From CALZFJ01 sp051878575 (lineage in GTDB: Bacteria > Bacteroidota > Bacteroidia > Bacteroidales > Muribaculaceae), in NCBI GenBank assembly GCA_051878575.1, contig JBJEKJ010000091.1, positions 1 through 64,000 on the forward strand: DNA of 64,000 nt. Reading direction: 5' to 3'. The notes under the pieces were generated by a model that was not told the DNA's origin, ran no database searches, and was given only the letters and a program-made list of their open reading frames with translations. Below are positions 26,695-35,489 of this stretch, in pieces (position 1 is the stretch's first letter; each line of letters starts with the position of its first letter). The translations under genes and the position numbers were made by a program.

Positions 26695-26735
26695 GCGGCG
26701 CCTGAAGTTCTGAGGCTTCAGGCGCCGCCTTTTTT
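26695..26735 (+). terminator. rho-independent terminator
   Basis: A 13-bp stem, GCGGCGCCTGAAG (26695-26707) with CTTCAGGCGCCGC (26716-26728), an 8-base loop and a run of six T. It ends the lipoprotein transcript. Confidence 0.9.
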
Positions 26736-26820
26736 AACAAAAAACTCTCAAATAACAAGAAAATAGTATCATATTATAAAATAAGATATGCAATTGCATA
26801 ATAATCTCATATTTTATCAC

Positions 26821-26828
26821 TAATTTTG
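26821..26828 (+). promoter_or_regulatory. promoter -7 element (TAATTTTG)
   Basis: TAATTTTG matches TAnnTTTG, 90 bp before the ATG of the large T9SS protein, in an AT-rich leader. Confidence 0.6.
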
Positions 26829-26910
26829 CAGGCAAATTGTCAATCTCGGCAATAATTTACCCGTCAAGTTTCACAGGAAATAATGTTTAACACTATAAAA
26901 TAAGACGAAA

Positions 26911-29900
26911 ATGATGAATTTTACACGACTTGCCGGCAGCGTGCTGCTGGCTACCGCAAGCATCGCCGCAACTGCCGCACCGTCGGCAGCCAAAGCCACT
27001 GCCTTGCGGCAAGAGCTCAAGGGCTCCTCGCTCTTTGAGCGAATTTCGAAGATTCGCCATCAGCAACTCGACCGCGAGATTGCCGCCAAAGGCTTCGGCA
27101 CGATGAAATCGGAGCCTATCGTGGCCGAGGGAATGGAGAGATTCGGCGATTTCGGATGGCTCCGCTCACCCGACGGACAATACTGGTATTATGCCGTGAC
27201 CATCGAGACCAAGGATCTCAACGCCGACGGCCCCTCGGCAGCGTTCAAGGACGAGACAATCACCGGCTTCAAGCTATCGGTCTACAACGAGAACTGCGAG
27301 GTGGTGGGAAAGGTGAACGCCGACATTCCGCTGCTCGACGACGAGGTGCGCATCGTGGCAATCGACTTTGCCGACGTGCTGACAAAGAAATTCTTCAACA
27401 TCGACAACAACTATGAGGTGATGGTGATGGTGAACGCCAACACCCAGAAATATGTGAACAATGTGCGCACCTACGCATTCTCCATAACCAACAGCGACGC
27501 GAAGGCACAACCGGTAGCCGTAATCGACGGCATGATGGTGTCGGCCACCGACGCATCGCTCGACCAGTGGTCGGAGTCGTTCTACATGATTTTCGACAAC
27601 GACGGTTATGCCAACCCCGACGGGACATTCACACCGGCATCGGGCGAGAAGCAAGAGGGCGCAGTGAGAGGTCAGCGATTCACTATCATGCAGAAGGCGG
27701 GATACTCCACTCCGGCAAGCGAGGTGGAGCACATCGACGTGCCCGACAGCGAGTCGACGTACAACGACGGACTGCCAATCCTCGTGCAGAAGCACAACAA
27801 CACCCTCTACTTGGCCCGCACGGGATATGAGAAGCCTTATTTCGTCGACCCCGACGACTATATGAGCACCGAGGTGACCCCCGACAATCACTTCTTCCTC
27901 ACACTCTACACCATGCCTCTAACAGGCTACGGGACCAAGAAGCTCACCCAGGTGGGAACCACAAAAATCCCGATGGCCATCAGCTCCGACGAGGACGTGC
28001 CCTTCCTGCTCTACGGCGCCGGAATGCTCGAATACATGGACGACATGATAATCGATGCCGACGGCAAAGTGAGCTACGTGATCACCACCGACTCCTATCA
28101 CATCTCGACCGACGGCAACACCTACTCATACTACATCTACGATGCCGACGGCAACCTGCAAAAGACGATTTTCGAGAATTCCGACTATCTGCTGCCTCTT
28201 ACCGACGTGCCCGGATTCCCGCGTCAGGACTGCTTCGTATCGGTCGACGCCAACAGCAATTATTTCTACAACTTCGTGAATATGGACACCTACAGCAAGG
28301 TGCTCACCTTGCCTGCCGCATTCCAGAACAACCTGCTCAGCACGGCTATGGACCGCATCCCATCGGCCGACGGCGAATACCGCTATGTGTTCCGCACCGG
28401 CTCCACTCAGGAGAATGAGGAGGGACACCTCTGCGAGTGCCTTAACTGGTTCCGCCCCGACGGCACATTCGAGCGTCAGCGACTATTCTACCTCGGACAG
28501 AATGTGGCTATCGCAGCGCCCAACATGTCGGGGACGGTGCTCAGCCCATACTTCATCAATACCGACGACCTCCACGAGGTGATGTTCCTCGTGTCGCGCT
28601 ACACCGGCGAGTCGTCGAAGAGCAAGACCGAGCTGCTCGTGCTCAACGAGAAGAACGAGACGGTGTTCAACATCGTTCCCACAGAGGAGCAGGGCACACT
28701 CTCGCGCGTGTGGACATTCAATGAGGGCTCCAACCCCACCCTCGTGCTCGTCTTCGCCAAGAACTCCTCGGAATATGGAGCCGAAATCTACCGCCTGCCG
28801 CTCACAAAATTTGCCGGCGGAACGGGAACCGTCGACGACCCGTATCTCGTGGCTTCGGCCGGCGACCTTGCATACATCGCCAAAGAGCCCTCGGCACACT
28901 ACCGCTTGGTGAACAACATCGACGCCTCGCTGATTGCCATCGAGGGCAGCTCAGCCACATTCACCGGAACGCTCGACGGCAATGGAAAGACAATAAGCAA
29001 CCTGCGCATCAAGGGCGAGAACTGTAGCCTGCTCGGCACCATAAACGGGAAAACGAGCACAGGCGCCGAGGGAGAGACTTTCACCCCGGCAGTGAAGGAC
29101 CTCACTTTCCTCAACCCGATTCTTGAGCTTGAGGGTGAGAACACCGCCGGACTGTTGGCAAGCCTCACATTCCAAAACGTGATAATCGAGAACGTACACG
29201 CCTACGGCCTCAAGACGGTGAACAACGACTTCTCAGGCTCGTTCGGAGGACTTGTGGGCGACGCCACATCATCATCGACCATAACGGCCTGCTCGGTGAG
29301 CGATGCCGAAATCGACCTGCCCGCATCGAGCGTTGTCGGCGGACTCGTCGGCACGCTGAAGGCTTCGTCGAAAATCGAGGCTTCATCGTTCTCGGGCTAC
29401 ATCAATGCCGCCAACAACGTGGGCGGAATCACCGGAACGAGCTTCGAGGCCTATAGCGCCCAGCTCTGCTCAATCCGCAACTGCCACGTAAACGCCGACA
29501 TCACAGCCGCCCACACCATTGGCGGCATCACAGGAAGCGACAACCACAACTACATAGTGAACAACTACGTGGAGGGCTCGCTCACCGGCACCGGTGGAAC
29601 AAAATGGAACGGCCCTATAATTGGCGGCGTCATAGGCTCGCTCGAATGGCTCGCAGGCGAGGGCGACTGCATATCGGGCAACATCGTGAACCTGAAAGTA
29701 TTAAACTTCGTGCCCTCGACAGCCACTTCCGACGAATACAAGTATGAGACTGCCCACCGCATCGTAGGAAAGACCGACTACAACGACTACGCCGAGGGGC
29801 AGGACGGTTATCTGAAGAACAACTACGCTGTGGGAACCATAGCTCCCGGCAGCGCCAACGAAATCTATGCCGGCAAGAATGGCGTGGAGGGCGAGACACT

Positions 29901-30507
29901 CGACGCCGACAAGCTGAACGAGGAGTTCTGCGCCTCATTAGGATTCGCCTACGGCGCATCGGCAGCCACTCCGTGGAGCAACGGCGCCGACAAGGCTCCG
30001 CAGCTCTTCTTCGAGAACACTGTGAAAGGCTTGGTGGCAAGTCCGGCATCGCTTGAGCTGCAAGCCGGCGAAAACGATATGGTCATCTTCACCTGCATCG
30101 GCGGAAAGGGCGAGGATATCGTCTTTGAGGTGTCGGAGGGCGACGTTATCGAGCGAAGCTACGTCACCGCGGAGGAGAATATGGCAGGATTCGCAATTGC
30201 TGCCAAGAACCCGGGCACTGCCACTATCACCGCCACGGCAGGCGACTTCACCTGCGTGTGCACCGTTGTAGTGACCAAGAACATCTCGGGTGGCACGGAG
30301 CAGAATATCGCCGTAACCGAAGGCGCGACGCTCATATTCGACGGCTCGACGGTCAAGGCAGCCGATGCCGACACCGAAATAAGCATCTACGACGCAGGTG
30401 GCCGCAAGGTGGCACAGGCCAAGGGCAACGTGCCCACATCGGCACTCGCCAAGGGCTTCTACATCGCCAAGTCGGCCGATGCTTCGCTGAAGTTCATTGT
30501 GAAATAG
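26911..30507 (+). CDS. large T9SS-exported surface protein with GLUG-like repeats
   Basis: A 1198-residue protein: signal peptide (to about residue 22), a long beta-rich N-terminal half (~30-620) of unrecognised fold, then ~640-990 with a GLUG-type repeat region (LVNNIDASLIAIEG, FTGTLDGNGKTISNLRIKG, FGGLVGDATSSSTITACSV, VGGITG-type repeats). This recurs in large Bacteroidota surface proteins and predicts a beta-helix or solenoid. An Ig-like segment (~1040-1120) precedes the sorting domain (about 1135-1198: ISIYDAGGRKVAQ, LAKGFYIAK, LKFIVK). It is probably surface-anchored and adhesin-like; binding partner unknown. It ends at a bidirectional terminator. Confidence 0.75.
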   Translation: MMNFTRLAGSVLLATASIAATAAPSAAKATALRQELKGSSLFERISKIRHQQLDREIAAKGFGTMKSEPIVAEGMERFGDFGWLRSPDGQYWYYAVTIETKDLNADGPSAAFKDETITGFKLSVYNENCEVVGKVNADIPLLDDEVRIVAIDFADVLTKKFFNIDNNYEVMVMVNANTQKYVNNVRTYAFSITNSDAKAQPVAVIDGMMVSATDASLDQWSESFYMIFDNDGYANPDGTFTPASGEKQEGAVRGQRFTIMQKAGYSTPASEVEHIDVPDSESTYNDGLPILVQKHNNTLYLARTGYEKPYFVDPDDYMSTEVTPDNHFFLTLYTMPLTGYGTKKLTQVGTTKIPMAISSDEDVPFLLYGAGMLEYMDDMIIDADGKVSYVITTDSYHISTDGNTYSYYIYDADGNLQKTIFENSDYLLPLTDVPGFPRQDCFVSVDANSNYFYNFVNMDTYSKVLTLPAAFQNNLLSTAMDRIPSADGEYRYVFRTGSTQENEEGHLCECLNWFRPDGTFERQRLFYLGQNVAIAAPNMSGTVLSPYFINTDDLHEVMFLVSRYTGESSKSKTELLVLNEKNETVFNIVPTEEQGTLSRVWTFNEGSNPTLVLVFAKNSSEYGAEIYRLPLTKFAGGTGTVDDPYLVASAGDLAYIAKEPSAHYRLVNNIDASLIAIEGSSATFTGTLDGNGKTISNLRIKGENCSLLGTINGKTSTGAEGETFTPAVKDLTFLNPILELEGENTAGLLASLTFQNVIIENVHAYGLKTVNNDFSGSFGGLVGDATSSSTITACSVSDAEIDLPASSVVGGLVGTLKASSKIEASSFSGYINAANNVGGITGTSFEAYSAQLCSIRNCHVNADITAAHTIGGITGSDNHNYIVNNYVEGSLTGTGGTKWNGPIIGGVIGSLEWLAGEGDCISGNIVNLKVLNFVPSTATSDEYKYETAHRIVGKTDYNDYAEGQDGYLKNNYAVGTIAPGSANEIYAGKNGVEGETLDADKLNEEFCASLGFAYGASAATPWSNGADKAPQLFFENTVKGLVASPASLELQAGENDMVIFTCIGGKGEDIVFEVSEGDVIERSYVTAEENMAGFAIAAKNPGTATITATAGDFTCVCTVVVTKNISGGTEQNIAVTEGATLIFDGSTVKAADADTEISIYDAGGRKVAQAKGNVPTSALAKGFYIAKSADASLKFIVK

Positions 30508-30530
30508 TCACATAGCACAAATTTGGCATA

Positions 30531-30577
30531 AAAAAGGCACTCCTGCCGCGCGACTATTGCGGCAGGAGTGCTTTTTT
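30531..30577. terminator. bidirectional rho-independent terminator
   Basis: A 13-bp perfect stem, GCACTCCTGCCGC (30537-30549) with GCGGCAGGAGTGC (30559-30571), flanked by six A on the left and six T on the right. It can end both the rightward T9SS gene and the leftward PUL transcript whose last gene stops at 30628. Confidence 0.9.
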
Positions 30578-30627
30578 GCTTGTTATGTGTGGAATTTTCA
30601 TGCGGCGGCACCACGGCTGCCGTGGCG

Positions 30628-31629
30628 TCATCTCACGCGCGGAACTATCACATTGGCGCTATCGGCGGCAATGGTGTAGATGCCTGTGCTGTCGCAGCGG
30701 TTGAAAATCAGCGGAACGATGCGAGTGCGGCGAGGATTGGCCGTGGTGTCGCAGTTATGCACATGATATACGTAATAAGGCTTGCCGTCGATGCCCCTGA
30801 ACAAATCGCCATGGCCCGAGCCCGGCTCGCCGACGATGCTCTTGTGGATAATCGGGTTGCCGGCATATTTGGTCCACGGTCCTTGAGGCGACGGCGCAGT
30901 GGCATAGCCCACGGCATAATCCTGATTCAGGAAATGATTGGCCGAATAGAACATATAGTAAACGCCCTCGAGCTTGAACACCGTGGGACCCTCCATGACA
31001 GGCGACCACTTGTTGTCGTCGGTCTTCTCCCATGCGTCGGTGAGGCCGAAGCAGCGCACGAGCGTCGACTTGTCGATGGAATCGTTCTCAAAATCATACT
31101 CTGCCGACCACAGGTAGTTGCCATTGTCGAAACGCACATGATATAGATAATATTTCCCGTCGTCGTCCTTGAACAGGAACGGGTCGATATTCTTCTCACT
31201 TCCGTCGATGGGGCGCACCACGCTCTGCGAGTAGGAGCCATCGAGCGAGTCGCACTTTGCCACTGCCACCTGCTCGTTGGCGGTGTAGAACAGGCGGTAT
31301 TTGTCGCCCTCCTTGTAGATTTGCGGAGCCCAGAATCCCCAGTCGCCGAATGACGGCGAGCCCTTTTTCAGCAAGAACCGGGCCGTGTCGGCACCGCACA
31401 CTGTCCAATTCTGCAAGTCGGTCGACTCGAGCAGCTGGAAGGCAATAGTCTCCGAGCCGCGGGTACCGGTGAGGTAATATTTGCCATTCTCCACAAAGAT
31501 TGTAGGGTCGGCGAAGAAAATCTCCTCGCCCTCGGCAACCGCAGTCTTGTCGGCTTGGCACGAAATCATTGCCGAGGCGGCAATTGCCGCAACACAGAAA
31601 TTCTTAATGCTAATCATAAAAATCTTCAT
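30628..31629 (-). CDS. glycoside hydrolase family 43 lipoprotein
   Basis: A 333-residue lipoprotein (lipobox AMISCQ) consisting of one five-bladed propeller domain. The three GH43 carboxylates are in place: base Asp41 in FFADPTIF, pKa modulator Asp149 in NIDPFLF, and acid Glu213 in VMEGPTVF. Other family features are YYLYHVRFDNGNYLWSA, WAPQIY and the closing GSGHGDLFRGIDGKPYYVYH. GH43 enzymes are mainly alpha-L-arabinofuranosidases, arabinanases or beta-xylosidases; the exact specificity cannot be read here. It is the last gene of the PUL and stops just before the shared terminator. Confidence 0.9.
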   Translation of the reverse strand: MKIFMISIKNFCVAAIAASAMISCQADKTAVAEGEEIFFADPTIFVENGKYYLTGTRGSETIAFQLLESTDLQNWTVCGADTARFLLKKGSPSFGDWGFWAPQIYKEGDKYRLFYTANEQVAVAKCDSLDGSYSQSVVRPIDGSEKNIDPFLFKDDDGKYYLYHVRFDNGNYLWSAEYDFENDSIDKSTLVRCFGLTDAWEKTDDNKWSPVMEGPTVFKLEGVYYMFYSANHFLNQDYAVGYATAPSPQGPWTKYAGNPIIHKSIVGEPGSGHGDLFRGIDGKPYYVYHVHNCDTTANPRRTRIVPLIFNRCDSTGIYTIAADSANVIVPRVR

Positions 31630-31640
31630 TTCTTGTTTTG

Positions 31641-31663
31641 TTATTATTGTTATTATTGTTATT
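31641..31663. repeat. short tandem repeat in the leader between two GH43 genes
   Basis: TTATTATTG occurs twice in tandem (31641-31649, 31650-31658) with a partial third copy (31659-31663), 12 bp upstream of the ATG at 31629 on the minus strand. It sits where the ribosome-binding region should be. Confidence 0.45.
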
Positions 31664-31669
31664 TGATGA

Positions 31670-34318
31670 TTATTCGTCGCAATGGGCTATGTGATAGTAG
31701 AGCACCCCGCGATAGTCGGCGAAATAGTTGCTGTCGCAGAATCCCACCCGCGAGGGCTTGAGGCTGCGCACCTCCACGCTGCCCATCTCCTTGCCGTCGA
31801 CAAAAAGGTGCAGCACGGCGCCACATCGCACGGCGCGCAGGTTGTAGGATTCGCGCAACTGCTCTCCGACACCTATCTTGTAGATATGCGGGGCGGTGTC
31901 GGTGGGACGGCAGTTGATGAAGCGCAGTCCCTCGGCGCGCACCGGCTCAAATTGCATCACATTATATTTCGGGTTGTCGGCCACCGAAGTCTTTCCACCC
32001 TCTATCGGGTGCCATCGGCCCTCCGACAGATACTCGGCGTGGAATTTACCCGGCATATCGTCCACAAACTCGCCCGCGGGGCTCACGTCGTGACGGCTCA
32101 TGTACACCTTGTCAATCCATGTGGCCGACGTGAAGCGGTAGCACTTCTCCACCATGTCGGTATATTTCAGGTCGGGATACACGATGCTCATATCGGCAAG
32201 TCCATACTCCTTGCGGCTCGTCACCTTGCCACGCGACACCACAGCGACAATGATTTTGCCCTCGGAGCCATCTATGGTGGCTCTCACATAGTTCTGTGCG
32301 TCGATATATGCAAGATAGCATCCCGCCTTGCGGCCGCGGTCGAGCCCATAGAGCTGAAAACTCATCTCATAGTCGGTGAGCGGCTCGCCAAGCAGCATCT
32401 CCGAGCCCGCCTCGATGCGGAAAGCCCTGTCGTCGAATCCCACGGTGTAGATGGAGCCCTCGAAGCGGGCATCGCCGCTATTGTCGAACAGTCCGCCCAC
32501 AGCCTTCGCCTGCGGCAGCACACCGCGGAACTCGCTGCGGCACGGCGCCGGGATATCGTCGATAAGCACCTTCATGTCGGCGCCATATCGCTCCACGCGA
32601 AGGCAGTGATACACGCCCGTGGCGAAATCGGCAGGAAGGTCGTAGCGCTCGGTAGTGGTCACTCCATTGAGCGTGACACCCACATACCACGCACGCCTTG
32701 CGGCATCCAAGCCCACACGCGCATAATTCATGTCGTCGACCCACCATGCTATCACGCCGGCATCGCCCGAGGTGCGCACATTGCTCTCCACAAGGTAGGC
32801 CTCAGCCGGAATCGCATCGGTGAACGCCCCTGTGGCGCCACACTCCTCTGAGATGGCGAAAGTGGGCTTCGCCGGAAGCGGATGAAAGCCGGGAGTCGAA
32901 GGACCGGTGATTCCGTCGACCCACAGTCGGCGGTCGAAGAACTGCACGCGGTCGACATACTGGTCGCGGCCTCCCGAGCCACGGTTGGCCATATACACGA
33001 GCCACCACTCGAAGCCATTCACTCCGCGCACGATGTTGGGCTGCCCGGGAGTGAGCAGAATCTCGTCGGCCACCGACGTGCCGATGTCGAAAAGCGACAC
33101 ATCGAAATAGCACGAGCGCTTCCCTTTGGAGGTGTGCACCGTCAGCACGTTATCGCCGGCAAGCAGGGCCTTGCGCTGCTCCTTGTCAAGATTCACCATG
33201 CAATAGTCCGAACCCTTCTTGTCGTAGATCACCATGCCGTTGAGCTCGATGCGAGTGTCACCGTCGTGAGTCACTCTCAGAGCCAAGTTCCCCACTCCAG
33301 CGCCTGCCGTGAACCTCTTGCGAAGCCACAGCTCAGGTGTGTTCCACCGCGTGCCGAGAGCACGCACCGTGGAGCCCTCTATCTCACGCGAGGCAAAACC
33401 GCCCTTGCCGCGGTTCCATAGGCCGTCGTCGAACGCCGCCGATATCCAGTCGCCTTGCGGGGCCACTGTGGTGTAGGCGAAATCGGGCTCATAGCCTCTT
33501 TCGGCCGAATATCTCAACAGGTCGGTGTATCGGTCGTCAATATCAGTCCGGTTGCTGCCCACCACGGGATAGCTGTACTTGTTGCCGGGATTGAAGCCCA
33601 TAGGCGAGTCGGCCTGCGCCACTCCGAGCTGATAATTTCCCCATTGGTGGCTTGTGTGGTTGGCATTGTACATCATGTAGTATTGCCCGCGGTATTTCAT
33701 CACCCATGGGCCCTCGGCCACACGGTTGTCCATCGTCTCCCATGTGCCCGGCTGCGATGAGAACATGCACACCGGGTCGCCGTCGAACTCGGCGGGCGAC
33801 TTCATCTTGCGACACCATATCGTATTGCCGTCGGTGAAGCGCACCATGTACATGTACAAGTCGCCATTGTCGTCGCGAAACACCTTAGGGTCTATTCGGT
33901 TGTCCATCCATGTCGACTTCTCCGGCTCCACGTATGGGCCCAGCACATTCTTGCTCACGGCATGCGCCACATGCACCGCATGACGGTCCTCGCCCCAATG
34001 GTTCACCGACCAGTAAAGATGGAACTCGCCATTGAGATACACCATGTCGTTGGCATGAATCTGATTGTTGCCGGCACCGGTCCCACGAGTCCAATCGTTG
34101 TCCATGTCGAGTACGTGCACGCGCTTGTCCCAATGCACGAGGTCATCCGACACGTAGAAGTCGCCAAACGTCCGCACGCCACCGAGATAGTATTTCCCAT
34201 TGTAGCGCAGCACGCCGGCATCGGCCACATTGGCAATCACCGGATTCGGCACATTCCGGGCCGCGACATTCATCGCCGCGGCACCGATTATGAGCGAAAA
34301 TAGCAAGAATCGGCCCAT
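31670..34318 (-). CDS. multidomain GH43 enzyme with a jelly-roll domain inserted in the propeller
   Basis: An 882-residue secreted protein (signal peptide to about residue 20). The GH43 propeller begins at ~25: Asp33 in VADAGVLRY, Asp143 in RIDPKVFRD, Glu202 in VAEGPWVMKY, all three catalytic positions. At ~288-412 it is interrupted by a beta-sandwich like the GH2 sugar-binding or galactose-binding fold (AAFDDGLWNRG, ELWLRKRF, LRVTHDGDTRIELNG, LLAGDNVLTVH). The last propeller blade follows (PNIVRGVNGFEWWLVYMAN, RDQYVDRVQFFDRRLWVDG, ~420-475). Two further concanavalin-like segments fill ~500-882. The start codon overlaps the galM-like stop by one base (TAATG), so the genes are translationally coupled. 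Confidence 0.82.
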   Translation of the reverse strand: MGRFLLFSLIIGAAAMNVAARNVPNPVIANVADAGVLRYNGKYYLGGVRTFGDFYVSDDLVHWDKRVHVLDMDNDWTRGTGAGNNQIHANDMVYLNGEFHLYWSVNHWGEDRHAVHVAHAVSKNVLGPYVEPEKSTWMDNRIDPKVFRDDNGDLYMYMVRFTDGNTIWCRKMKSPAEFDGDPVCMFSSQPGTWETMDNRVAEGPWVMKYRGQYYMMYNANHTSHQWGNYQLGVAQADSPMGFNPGNKYSYPVVGSNRTDIDDRYTDLLRYSAERGYEPDFAYTTVAPQGDWISAAFDDGLWNRGKGGFASREIEGSTVRALGTRWNTPELWLRKRFTAGAGVGNLALRVTHDGDTRIELNGMVIYDKKGSDYCMVNLDKEQRKALLAGDNVLTVHTSKGKRSCYFDVSLFDIGTSVADEILLTPGQPNIVRGVNGFEWWLVYMANRGSGGRDQYVDRVQFFDRRLWVDGITGPSTPGFHPLPAKPTFAISEECGATGAFTDAIPAEAYLVESNVRTSGDAGVIAWWVDDMNYARVGLDAARRAWYVGVTLNGVTTTERYDLPADFATGVYHCLRVERYGADMKVLIDDIPAPCRSEFRGVLPQAKAVGGLFDNSGDARFEGSIYTVGFDDRAFRIEAGSEMLLGEPLTDYEMSFQLYGLDRGRKAGCYLAYIDAQNYVRATIDGSEGKIIVAVVSRGKVTSRKEYGLADMSIVYPDLKYTDMVEKCYRFTSATWIDKVYMSRHDVSPAGEFVDDMPGKFHAEYLSEGRWHPIEGGKTSVADNPKYNVMQFEPVRAEGLRFINCRPTDTAPHIYKIGVGEQLRESYNLRAVRCGAVLHLFVDGKEMGSVEVRSLKPSRVGFCDSNYFADYRGVLYYHIAHCDE

Positions 34319-35454
34319 TATTTCCTTACAGAGAATTTATATATACACACTTGGTTGTACTCCTCGCCCGGATTAAGCCTTACCGACGGGAACGACGGTT
34401 GGTTAGGACCATCGGGGAACTTCTGTGTCTCCAAAGCGAGAGCCTCACGATACTTGAAAGTCACGCCATTCTTTCCCACGCCGTTGCCATCGAAGAAATT
34501 GCCGCCATAGAATTGGATTCCCGGCTGATTGGTGAGCACCTCGAGCACCCTGCCGGTGGTAGGCTCATAGACGGTGGCCGCGAGCTCCACGCCATCCTCT
34601 GTAGTGCGGTTCAGCACCCAATTATGGTCGTAGCCGTTGCCATTCTTCAATTGAGGATGCTCATCATTCACGCGGTCGCCGATGGCAGTGGCCTTGCGGA
34701 AGTCGAATGCCGTGCCCTCCACAGGCATCAGCTCGCCGGTAGGAATCAGCACGCTGTCGACCGGAGTGATATAGTCGGCATTGATTGTGAGCAGATGATC
34801 GTTGATAGTGCCCGCACCCTCGCCCTTGAGGTTGAAGAATCCATGATGCGACAGATTGACCACCGTAGGCTTGTCGGTGATGGCATTATAAGTGATTTTG
34901 AAGGCATTGTCGTCGGTGAGCTGATAGGTCATGGCGACTTTGAGATTTCCGGGATATCCCTCGGCCCCGTCGGGCGAGAGATACGACAGCCGAATCATGT
35001 CGACGCCCACAGTGTCGACGTCCCACACCACTTGGTCGAGACCCTTAAGGCCGCCATGAAGGCTCTGCCCGTTGTTGTTGATCGGCACGTTATAGGTAAT
35101 ACTGTCGATGGTGAACTGACCTTTGGCGATGCGATTGGCATAACGGCCCACCACACAGCCTATGAAGCGCTCGCCCTGATAGTCGATATATTCTTTCAGC
35201 GTGTTGTGACCGAGCACCACGTCGCCGAGCCGGCCATCCTTGTCGGGCACCCAAAGCGACACCACATGGCCGCCGTAATTCGTCACTTGCAGCGTCATGC
35301 CGCTTTTCGACTCAATCGTGTAGAGCGCCACAGCCTTATTGTCGATTGTGGCATCAAAATTCTTGGAATCCACAAGATTCAACTCACTTTTGTTGCCGCA
35401 GGAGCAAAGAGCCGCAACGGCCACAGTCACAAAACCATAAAAAAGTCTTTTCAT
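34318..35454 (-). CDS. aldose 1-epimerase (mutarotase) lipoprotein
   Basis: A 378-residue GalM-family protein with a lipobox (ALCSCGNK, Cys about 19), so it acts in the periplasm or on a membrane rather than in the cytoplasm. Family motifs are NYGGHVVSLWVPDKDGRLGDVVLG, GRYANRIAKGQF, NNNGQSLHGG with the catalytic His region, VNLSHHGFFNL, and the acid/base Glu in ALETQKFPDGPN. It interconverts alpha and beta anomers of aldoses; with GH43/GH93 neighbours the sugar may be arabinose or galactose. It lies 35 bp after the regulator gene and overlaps the GH43 gene by 1 bp. Confidence 0.93.
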   Translation of the reverse strand: MKRLFYGFVTVAVAALCSCGNKSELNLVDSKNFDATIDNKAVALYTIESKSGMTLQVTNYGGHVVSLWVPDKDGRLGDVVLGHNTLKEYIDYQGERFIGCVVGRYANRIAKGQFTIDSITYNVPINNNGQSLHGGLKGLDQVVWDVDTVGVDMIRLSYLSPDGAEGYPGNLKVAMTYQLTDDNAFKITYNAITDKPTVVNLSHHGFFNLKGEGAGTINDHLLTINADYITPVDSVLIPTGELMPVEGTAFDFRKATAIGDRVNDEHPQLKNGNGYDHNWVLNRTTEDGVELAATVYEPTTGRVLEVLTNQPGIQFYGGNFFDGNGVGKNGVTFKYREALALETQKFPDGPNQPSFPSVRLNPGEEYNQVCIYKFSVRK

Positions 35455-35489
35455 CGCAAAACAGTTTTTTTATTTGTTATAGTATTAAT

